Source of the DNA: Paraniabella defluvii
Lineage (GTDB): Bacteria; Bacteroidota; Bacteroidia; Chitinophagales; Chitinophagaceae
NCBI GenBank assembly: GCA_019316985.1
Contig: CP079215.1
Location: 5,580,001 to 5,644,000 of the forward strand
Direction: 5' to 3'
DNA: 64,000 nucleotides
Below, piece after piece: positions 56,604 to 64,000 of the stretch (position 1 is the stretch's first letter; every line of letters starts with the position of its first letter). The position numbers and the translations under genes were made by a program. The notes below the pieces were generated by a model that was not told where the DNA came from, ran no database searches, and was given only the letters and a program-made list of their open reading frames with translations.

Positions 56604-57327
56604 CCTCTTAAAAGGTCATTCTTCTTTTGGATAAGCCAGCTATTACAAAGGTGCGGCTTTCCTGCCCCGCATATTTTCCCAGGGAATAAAGCCCCCAGCG
56701 TGCCGCGGAATCTTTTAAATTGCTTCTCGCGTTCAACAATAGAGATAAACCCGGCTTTATAAGCGGGAGAAGGATCTATTTCCACAGTCACATCGCTTAA
56801 TTTCCTGAGCGTGTCAACGATAAATGGTATATGCTGTATTGAAGTTGCAAAACGACGCTTCGTAAATCTGCCGGTAAGCGCCGATTGAAACGGGTCTGTT
56901 ACCAGGGCCACTGTTTTAAAGCCCAACTTTCGGGCCATTTCGTATGAATAATAAATATTCTCAGTGCTATGCTCTGCCAGCGTATCGCAGAACATATGCG
57001 TTTCAGGTATTCCTAATTGACGGCCATACAAACGCATGATCCCTGCTTCATAATAAGGTGAATATACAGCTGCTCCTGAAAAAATAATATTCCGGATAAT
57101 TCCCTTTTTATAGAGGAAGTTGGCCCAAAGCACCCGGCCTTTCATTATAGAGTCCCATTCGTTATTAAACGGCACGCCCGGAACAATAGCTACATCAAAA
57201 CTTTTATTATTGTTAAGCACTTCCCCGTAAAGCCGGGCCGGGCGCTTACGATAAATCAGGGTTTTACAACTCCATAAAGAAGTAATTATAAAAGGATAAA
57301 GGCAATGCCTAATACAGACCGATACAT
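56600..57327 (-). CDS. YdcF/SanA-like DUF218-domain lipoprotein
   Basis: A membrane-anchored DUF218 protein of about 242 codons. The start at 57327 (MYRSVLGIAFILL) leads, after a frame slip near 57285, to a lipobox-like ITSLWSCKTL. The DUF218 core shows FDVAIVPGVPFNNEWDSIMK, IRNIIFSGAAVYSPYYEAGI, HMFCDTLAEHSTENIYYSYE and KTVALVTDPFQSALTGRFTK. The family is linked to envelope or vancomycin-type phenotypes in other bacteria, but its reaction is unclear. It is convergent with the propeller gene. Confidence 0.8.
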
Positions 57328-57394
57328 ATAAATCTAAAATAGCACATTTCTGTATACCGCCTTCAAATTAGAAAGATTCTAATACGAATAACGG

Positions 57395-58977
57395 CTAATG
57401 CATTGCAGCGCTCATATCTACAGCCTCTTTACTTTTTCTCTTTCTTACCATTAAAATAAACGGTATACAAATAAGAAACATTACACCGAGGTATAAAAAT
57501 ACATCCATGTAAGAAAGCACAGCCGCCTGTTTGGTAACCGTAAAGTCCAGTGCCTTATAGGCAGAGTTCAAAGCCACATCGGGAGCCATACCCTTTGCCA
57601 TAAAACCCTGCTTTAAAGCCATTACCCGTTGCTGTACATCCAGGTCATTAACGTCTAATTTTGAGATAAGGTCGTTCCGGTAAGACATATTCTCATTACT
57701 GATAAAGGTAGTAATAGCAGCTACTCCAAAAGAGCCGCCCAATTGGCGCATCATGCCTGTAAACGCCGCGCCCTGCCCTATTTGCTGCCCTTTTAATGTT
57801 GAGAGCGCCATTGTTGTAATAGGTATAAATAATAAACTAAGTCCCACCCCACGAACGATCAGCATCCAGAAAAAGCTGTCCTTACCGGTGTCGGGCGTAA
57901 TGATCTTATATCCCCAGAAGCTGTACACAAAAAACAGGAACAAACCAACTGCCACCATATATTGCTGCGATACACCCTTTGAGATCAATCTACCCACCAC
58001 GGGCATCATAAATGCTGTAGCTAATGTAGCCGGTATCATTAACATGCCCGACTGGAAAGCAGTCCATCCCAGTAAGCTCTGCGTATACAACGGAATGATA
58101 AATGTGGAACCATATAATCCAAATCCAAGTATAAACGACATTACAGTACCTATACGCAGGTTCCCATTTTTTAGAACACGCAGTTCCACAATGGGATTTT
58201 TATATGTTAGCTCACGCCATATAAAAAAGAACAAGCCAAATATTGCCAATGCTGTAAATACTGATATTACAGGGCTGGCAAACCAATCTTCTTCATGCCC
58301 ACGCTCCAAGATAAACTGCAAAGAACCTACGGTAACGGTCAGCAAAAATATTCCCAGCCAGTCTATTTCCCTTGTTGATGTTTTGGCGGCGTATTTAGGG
58401 CTTTTTATAAACTGCAGCGTCAGCAATACAGCAATAATACCTAAAGGAATATTGATATAAAAAATATAAGGCCAACTGAAATTATCTACGATATAGCCTC
58501 CCAGGGCGGACCTAAAGTGGGGCCTACAATTACACCCAGCCCGTAAATAGCCTGTGCCATACCTCGTTTTTCAGCAGGGTACGACTCTGTAATAATAGTT
58601 TGCGAAGTAACCAGCAAAGCACCCCCTCCTACGCCCTGCAAAAACCTGAAGGCGACCAGCTCCCATATATTCGTAGCGTTACCACACAAAAATGAACAAA
58701 CCGTAAACAATGCAATAGAGAAAGCGAAATAGTTTCTTCGTCCAAATTGCTGCGACAACCAGCTGGTCATTGGAACAATTATTACGTTACCAATAGCATA
58801 CGCCGTTATCACCCAACCCACTTCTGAAAGCGTTGCTCCCATATTCCCTTTCATATCATTCAGCGCTACGTTGACGATCGTTGTATCCACAATCTCCAGC
58901 AACGCACAAACTATAGCTGTAAGGGTTACTATAAACCGGCGAAAGCCATATTCCACCAGCGAATTTTGATCTTCCAT
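57395..58977 (-). CDS. MFS multidrug transporter, DHA2 family (EmrB/QacA-like)
   Basis: An inner-membrane drug:proton antiporter of about 528 codons with the 14-helix pattern. The start at 58977 (MEDQNSLVEYGFRRFIVTLT) leads into ALLEIVDTTIVNVALNDMKG, the DHA2 signature near helix 1, then WLSQQFGRRNYFAFSIALFT, and LQGVGGGALLVTSQTIITES. After a break near 58490 the sequence continues through FILGFGLYGSTFIIPLYTQS and GVGLSLLFIPITTMALSTLK. The tail is RKRKSKEAVDMSAAMH. It ends the tetR-tolC-hlyD-MFS operon and would form a tripartite pump with the two genes upstream. Confidence 0.93.
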
Positions 58978-59140
58978 TTTATTATTATTTCAGCAGTGGC
59001 ATCAACTCATTCGTGAAATGACATTGCAGGATTTTCAATCGTATTCCCCAACTACAATACCATTTACTTTGTCTCCATCTCAACTTTACCAGGCTCTTGT
59101 TTCTACAACCTGTACCACTCATTACTGCTATTACCATTCA

Positions 59141-60268
59141 CTAATTCAGATGCACATCTACCACTACGTTCAACCCCGGACGCAATTTCTGAATCAGTGA
59201 ATCGTTTTTATCAGTAAATTCAATTTTTACCGGTAAGCGCTGTACTACTTTTACAAAGTTGCCGCTGGCATTATCTGGAGGTAATAAGGCAAAACGTGCA
59301 CCTGTCGCAGGCGAGAACGAAGTTAAACGGGCCTCAAATTCATGCCGGGGAAATGCATCTACTTTTACAGACACTTTTTGTCCTTCCACCATTTTGGCTA
59401 TCTGGGTTTCTTTAAAATTTGCCACTACCCATTTTTCATTGCTTAGAACAATATTGAATAATTGTGCTCCAGCCTGAATAAATTGTCCTACCTGTACCGG
59501 TACTTTGGACACTACACCGCTTTCTGCAGCTGTAATTACAGTATAGCTCAGATTCAGTTTTGCATTTTCTACCTCCACTTCTTTTTGCCTGATGCCTGAT
59601 CTGGCAATAGCAGATTGCTCCGAGCTGGCAGCTACCTGGCTTTTTACCACGCTGGTTTGCGCAGCCGCCTGGTTACGTTGGGCTACCAATATTTCCAGTT
59701 GTTTATCTGCCGATTGCTTAGCCGCCAAAGCCTGCTCATACTGTTGTTGCGTGATGGAGTGATCTTTTATCAGGTTTTCGTATCTTTTAAGATCTTCTCC
59801 GGTACGCCAAACATTTACTTTGGCAGCCTCAATCTGTGCATTGGCTGTTGCCACCGCCGCATCGGCAGTACCAATATTTTTATGAGTAGCGGTTGTACTG
59901 GCTTCAGAAGACGAAAGATTGCTGCGTGCGGTACCTAAAGCAGCTTCGGCCTGCTGTAATGCCATAGTTAGATCCCTTTTATCCAATATCAGCAAAGTAT
60001 CACCCCTGTTTACAAATTGGTTATCACGTACCCGTACTTCACTTACATATCCCGATATTTTTGAAATAACCGGGCTTAAATTAGCTTCCACCTGGGCATC
60101 ATCGGTTTCTTCATGGCGCTGGCCGTGAATGTAGCCCGATATACCAAAATAGGCGCCCAACACTATCATCACTGCCAGGATTATAAAAATATAGGACTTC
60201 TTTTTTTTAGCAGCAGGAGCATTTGCCGGTGCCTGCTCATTGGATTCTGTTACTGTATGATTTGCCAT
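59141..60268 (-). CDS. HlyD/EmrA-family periplasmic adaptor
   Basis: The membrane-fusion subunit of the efflux pump, 375 residues and one of the few long genes here with no frame break. It has a cytoplasmic start (MANHTVTESNEQAPANAPAA), a lysine patch, one membrane helix (YIFIILAVMIVLGAYFGISG), the biotinyl-lipoyl-like region (EETDDAQVEANLSPVISKIS, GYVSEVRVRDNQFVNRGDTL), a long alanine-rich coiled coil, and the beta-barrel domain (NLSYTVITAAESGVVSKVPV, FKETQIAKMVEGQKVSVKVD). It lies 18 bp after the TolC-like gene. The 163-bp gap to the MFS gene has no feature I recognise. Confidence 0.95.
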   Translation of the reverse strand: MANHTVTESNEQAPANAPAAKKKKSYIFIILAVMIVLGAYFGISGYIHGQRHEETDDAQVEANLSPVISKISGYVSEVRVRDNQFVNRGDTLLILDKRDLTMALQQAEAALGTARSNLSSSEASTTATHKNIGTADAAVATANAQIEAAKVNVWRTGEDLKRYENLIKDHSITQQQYEQALAAKQSADKQLEILVAQRNQAAAQTSVVKSQVAASSEQSAIARSGIRQKEVEVENAKLNLSYTVITAAESGVVSKVPVQVGQFIQAGAQLFNIVLSNEKWVVANFKETQIAKMVEGQKVSVKVDAFPRHEFEARLTSFSPATGARFALLPPDNASGNFVKVVQRLPVKIEFTDKNDSLIQKLRPGLNVVVDVHLN

Positions 60269-60286
60269 CTTTAATGAATTAATGTT

Positions 60287-61622
60287 TTATTGATAAAGTA
60301 CTCCTGTTGTTTCTAATAATTTTCTGTAGGCTAATGCCGCATCAGCCTTTGCGTTTAAAACGTTTATTTTGGTAGACAATAATGCTACGTTTGCATCCAG
60401 CAATTCGGTAATCGTTACCAGGCTGTTATCAAATTTGTTTTTGGTGATCCTGTAATTTTCCTCGGCCTGGCGTTCTGCTTTTTCATATACCTCAATTTTT
60501 TCTTTTTTGCCACAAATGCATTTTGATAATCCCGGTTGATCTCCAGCTTTATGCCATCTATCAATAACTCTCTCGAAGCTAAAAGTTGCGTTTCCCTTGC
60601 CCGGGATTGCTTGAGCACCGCATTACTTTTCCAAAGATTGGCCAGATTATACTGTATGCCTACGCCGGCATTAACCGCATTAGTTACGGTTAAAAATTAG
60701 GAATATCAGCAGCCACATAGCCTCCCGTTAGCGCCAGCGTAGGTAAATTTTCAGCCTTTGCAGACTTAGTAGCCAACTCGGCCGCCCGTTGTTGAAAACC
60801 TACAGCCTGCACGTCTTTCCGGTTTTGCAAAGCCTCCTGCTGGTACTCTGTAAATGTTTTTGCATCAACCTGCTGGTTTACGAATGAAGTATCTACTATT
60901 AAAACAGTTTGCTCAGGCAAACCCAGCAGCAGGTTCATATTCATGTTGGCTATATTGTAATTATTTTCGGCCTCCAATAGTTGCAGCTCTATGTCGGAAG
61001 TTTGTAACTGCGCTTTTAACCTGTCGTTTCTCGCTATGATGCCATTATTTTCCTTGTTCAGGAAATCGGCATCCCTCTTTGAGAAGCCGCCAGGTTTTCT
61101 TTCAGCACGCCCACTACCTGCGAAGCTTTAAAAGATTTACATAAGCCTGGCTGATGTTATAAGCTATTTCATTTTTATCGCTTCCCGCATTCAATTTGGC
61201 CGCCTCCAATAAGTATTTTGCTGATTCTATGCCATATTTAATACGTCCGCCCGCAAATAAAGGCAACGAAAAATTAGCCATACCGTACATGGCCTGGTTT
61301 ACTTTAGGAGCAGCAGATGCACCCTGAGCTTCTCCCTCTCCACCAGACGATTGCTGTCCTGTTTTCAGGTTAATGTTGGCATTGGTTAACCTCAGATAGC
61401 TGCCACTGACTTTCAGATCGGGCAATTGGCGGTTCTTTGCTTCGTCGATTGCCGCAGCCGCCTCAACAATCTTCGCATCATCTATTTTTAAATTCTTGCT
61501 GTTGGCAATGCCCAGTTCAAGGGCCTCCCGGAGTGTTAATTCCCTCCTGTCCTGTGCATTGATATCTGCAAAGACAATAGCGCTGTTGAAAAAATCAATA
61601 GCGCTTTAGCTGTTCGATTCAT
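60287..61622 (-). CDS. TolC-family outer-membrane efflux protein
   Basis: The outer-membrane channel of the pump, about 445 codons. From the ATG at 61622 (MNRTAKALLIFSTALLSLQI) the leader ends near SNAQ after a frame slip; then LTLREALELGIANSKNLKID, DEAKNRQLPDLKVSGSYLRL, KVNQAMYGMANFSLPLFAGG and YNISQAYVNLLK, the usual helical repeats of TolC proteins. The C-terminal half contains MNMNLLLGLPEQTVLIVDTS and NYRVTKNKFDNSLVTI-like sequence. Frameshifts lie near 61560, 61110, 60690 and 60510. Its start lies inside the end of the TetR gene. Confidence 0.9.
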
Positions 61623-62227
61623 ACCCTAAAATATTTCTTGTAATTGTTTTTAAATGCTCTTTTACTTTTTCGAAATAGACATCCCTGATCCATTCTTCAG
61701 TGACTTTCACCCCATAGTGTGTAGCATATAAGTGTTTATTTAAAAGCGATTGCATTATGGTGCCGGTAATAGTGGTAATAAATAAAACAGGATCCACCCT
61801 GTTTTTAAACGCACCTGAAGCATACCCCTCATTCAACACCGATTCAAAGAATTTAGCATAAGTTTCCTTCAACCTGCTCATGAACCTGATCACACTTTTA
61901 TTTTTATTGGTTGCCTGTTCGGCTAAAATCACTTTGTAAAAGGATTTGTTATGCTTTACCCGGTCCATATAGCCTGAAAGCGCTTTCTCTAATTTTTCAA
62001 CAGTTGTAAGCATTGTATTTTCTGAAATCTCCTTCACAGAAGCCAAACCAGCACTCATGCGCATCTTAAAAAGCTCTTCCATCAACTTTTCCTTTGAACC
62101 AAAATAATAGGAGATCATCGCTATATTAATCCCTGCTGCTTTTGCAATATCTCTCACCGACGTGGCATCAAATCCTTTCTCCGAAAAAGAGCTTCTGCCC
62201 TCTCCAGTATATGTTCCTTTTTGTCAT
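61606..62227 (-). CDS. TetR-family transcriptional regulator
   Basis: A DNA-binding repressor of about 207 codons that probably controls the pump. The start at 62227 gives MTKKEHILERAEALF; after one missing T in a run near 62185 it continues SEKGFDATSVRDIAKAAGIN and IAMISYYFGSKEKLMEELFK, the TetR helix-turn-helix. The ligand domain is helical (KLEKALSGYMDRVKHNKSFY, TITGTIMQSLLNKHLYATHY). The stop overlaps the TolC start by 17 bp. A twin palindrome directly upstream is the likely operator. Confidence 0.92.
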
Positions 62228-62236
62228 TACAACCAC

Positions 62237-62281
62237 AAAGTTAAACAAACGTTTAAGTTAATCAAACATTTGTTTAACTTT
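62237..62281. promoter_or_regulatory. twin palindromic operator for the TetR regulator
   Basis: AAAGTTAAACAAA (62237-62249) and TTTGTTTAACTTT (62269-62281) form a perfect 13-bp inverted repeat. Inside, two AAAC-N4-GTTT palindromes occur at 62243-62254 and 62264-62275, offset by 21 bp, or two helical turns. It begins 10 bp upstream of the TetR start. This is the usual architecture for cooperative binding of two TetR dimers. Confidence 0.8.
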
Positions 62282-62295
62282 ATTTTTAAGTAAAA

Positions 62296-62325
62296 AAGAA
62301 ATGTTGATGTTAATCAACATTTCTT
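62296..62325 (-). terminator. terminator after amidohydrolase 1
   Basis: AAGAAATGTTGAT (62296-62308) pairs with ATCAACATTTCTT (62313-62325), a 13-bp stem with a 4-nt loop. On the minus strand it runs into TTTTTT. It lies 4 bp past the amidohydrolase stop and insulates it from the TetR operon. Confidence 0.85.
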
Positions 62326-62329
62326 CCTG

Positions 62330-63624
62330 CTAATTGATATTGTATCGATGCCGGTATTTTTCGTAAAGCTGGTTTTGTTTATTATCCAGATTGATCTTCC
62401 GGCCCTGTATAAATGCATCGGTGACAACACTGGTTCGCATATCCAATACATCTCCCTCGCAAATAATAATGTTAGCGTCTTTACCTTTTTCAATTGAACC
62501 GGTTTGCTGATCGATACCCAGTATTTTAGCGGGGTTGATGGTGATAGCGGCAAGCGCCTGCTCCTGGTAAGACCAAATCCCGCCGCTGTACCTGCATTAA
62601 AATCCAGGTTACGGTAACGTGCATTATCAGAATTGTCATTAATAGCGAACAGCACCCTGCTTTTTGCAGAATTGCCGGTGTTTTGAACGGCTGGTCAATA
62701 TCGTCATCCTGCATTGTTGGTAAACTATGTAATGAATTAAGAATGACGGCTATATTATTTTGCCTTAAAAGATCTGCAAACAGGTAACTATCTGATCCAC
62801 CTACCAATACCACATCAATATTAAATTTCTTCGAAAAATCTACCGCTACCAGTATTTGCCGGGCAATATCGGCATGTACGAAAAGCTTTTGCTTTTTGTC
62901 GAATAAAGGCCTCAACGCTTCGAATTTCAAGTTCCGCTCTTCTTTTTTGGTTGTTTGAAATACGCCTGCGCCTGCAAAAAGAAAGACTCTACTTCTTCAA
63001 TCGTTTGGATACCGGCTTTTACCGGGTCAGATGCATCGGAAGTACGGAACGATCTGCGAGGCGACCGCATCAACATAGGCATATTGATATGCAACCCATT
63101 ATCAGCTTTATAAATAGCGTCCTGCCAGGTCCAGGCGTCGAGCTGTACCACAGAGGAGGATCCTGTTATCAGCCGTCCCTGCGGTACCACGCAAGCCAGT
63201 AAAATACCATTTGCCCTTAATGTGTTGATAATTTTTGAATCAGTATTATAAGCTACAATAGAACGTACCGAAGGGTTATATTCACCCAGTTCAAAATAAT
63301 CGTTACTCCCCTGACACCACTTCCAATTTCGCTGAGCCCCAGGTCTGTATTCGGTAAAATAAGACCGGGATACACATTTTTGCCCTTTGCATCTATGATA
63401 GTGGCACCTGCTTCTTCCGAAACAGTTGTACCAACTTCGGTAATTTTCCCATCCTTTATCACAACAGCTCCGTTATGGATTACATTACCTGTTGCTGTAT
63501 AAACAGTACCATTTTTAATAACCAGAGTACCTTTTTGCGGACCGGCCGGATAAACATTGTCCTGCGCCTGCAAACCACTATAAATAGTAACAAACAGAGA
63601 GACTATTATAAACTTCTTTAGCAT
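62330..63624 (-). CDS. amidohydrolase-like protein 1, probably lacking the HxH metal motif
   Basis: A secreted member of the imidazolonepropionase-like amidohydrolase superfamily, about 432 codons. The start at 63624 gives MLKKFIIVSLFVTIYSGLQA. Then GTLVIKNGTVYTATGNVIHN and GAVVIKDGKITEVGTTV, the usual N-terminal beta domain. Where active enzymes read PG.ID.H.H, this protein reads YPGLILPNTDLGLSEIG, so the first two metal ligands are missing. Later parts are IDVVLVGGSDSYLFADLLRQ and the corrected C-terminus GKDANIIICEGDVLDMRTS. Frameshifts lie near 63280, 63195, 62930 and 62640-62560. It starts 4 bp after a second amidohydrolase, as in paired systems. Confidence 0.8.
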
Positions 63625-63627
63625 AAT

Positions 63628-64000
63628 TTACAGTTTTTCTTCGTAAGAATCAATTTCAAGGATACCCGTGTGTTGCTCATTATCCTCACAATGTAAAATA
63701 ACCTGGGCTGTAGGTTTTACCGGTACCGTTGGTGTGCCTGTTTTGGCATCAGCAAGCATTTTTGTACCAGCCTGTTTCTCTCTGCAGTGATATGCGTTCT
63801 TTGCAGCAGATCTTTTTCACGATCAAAATATATAGTGCCATCTACAATGGTATACAACGCTTTCGCGTATACGCTTAGCGGATTCTGATCCCATAACACC
63901 ACATCTGCATCTTTACCAACCTTGATACTTCCTACCCGGTTATCAATATGAAGCGCTTTTGCCGGATTTAATGTTACCATTTTAAAGGCATCGTCTTCAC
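63628..64000 (-). CDS. amidohydrolase 2, C-terminal part
   Basis: The C-terminus of a second imidazolonepropionase-like amidohydrolase; the N-terminal part lies beyond the right edge. The typical closing beta domain is visible: MVTLNPAKALHIDNRVGSIK, VGKDADVVLWDQNPLSVYAK and YTIVDGTIYFDREKDLLQRT. A frame break near 63755 is followed by TAQVILHCEDNEQHTGILEI and the end DSYEEKL. It is upstream of, and 3 bp from, amidohydrolase 1, so the two are likely co-expressed and may form a heteromer. Confidence 0.85.

Noticed and set aside
57753..58460. 235-codon plus-strand ORF
   Set aside because: It is antisense to the MFS transporter, whose DHA2 motifs are clear, and its translation has no recognisable family.

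Overview
The window looks like a piece of a Bacteroidota chromosome, most likely a Chitinophagaceae-type soil or plant-associated glycan degrader. The evidence is four SusC-like TonB-dependent transporters, three SusD-like lipoproteins, an ECF sigma/FecR pair, promoters of the Bacteroidota type (-33 element, about 20 nt, TAnnTTTG-like -7), and a dense set of pectin and rhamnogalacturonan enzymes. The genus is an inference. No rRNA, tRNA, CRISPR array or insertion sequence was recognised.

Almost every long gene is split by frameshifts, typically one per 0.5-1 kb and often in homopolymers. When one base is restored the family continues cleanly (MaoC, RhaT, TetR, TolC, SusD and others). I therefore read this as an unpolished, indel-rich assembly and annotate each gene as one full-length CDS, noting the breaks, rather than as rows of pseudogenes.

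Layout. 0-2.5 kb: SusC-1, running off the left edge, behind a LacI-family regulator with a perfect palindromic operator between them. 3.7-10.9 kb: ECF sigma, FecR anti-sigma, SusC-2 with an STN domain, SusD-1. 11.2-17.9 kb: two PL1 pectate lyases and a large beta-helix/hydrolase protein. 18.2-24.3 kb: DUF3826 protein, SusC-3, SusD-2. 24.5-30.5 kb: SusC-4, SusD-3, surface lipoprotein. 31.1-41 kb: GH2, GH43-like, GH78 rhamnosidase, GH2. 41.0-43.0 kb: an anomalous AT-rich non-coding block that cuts a GH28 polygalacturonase after about 80 codons. 43.7-53.3 kb: GH67/GH115-like exo-hydrolase, Gfo/Idh dehydrogenase, RhaT permease, sugar lactonase, and a tightly overlapping module of two class III CoA-transferases, a signal-less solute-binding protein and a MaoC hydratase. 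53.5-56.6 kb: the only plus-strand genes (AGMO-like sterol desaturase, outer-membrane protein, SMP-30-like propeller). 56.6-62.2 kb: YdcF-like protein and a TetR-controlled MFS/HlyD/TolC efflux operon. 62.3-64 kb: a pair of amidohydrolases.

The genes form a pectin/rhamnogalacturonan utilisation system: lyases and glycosidases cut the polymer, SusCD pairs import it, and the 43-53 kb operon imports and oxidises sugars and probably handles a CoA-linked acid. Four transcription units (18.1, 24.4, 30.8 and 53.4 kb) share one promoter architecture: a TTAGTRAAA-type direct repeat with a 21-bp period placed directly upstream of the -33 box. This ties the outer-membrane systems, the pectate lyases and the intracellular CoA module into one apparent regulon. 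That regulon and the CoA module are the best candidates for undescribed biology here.
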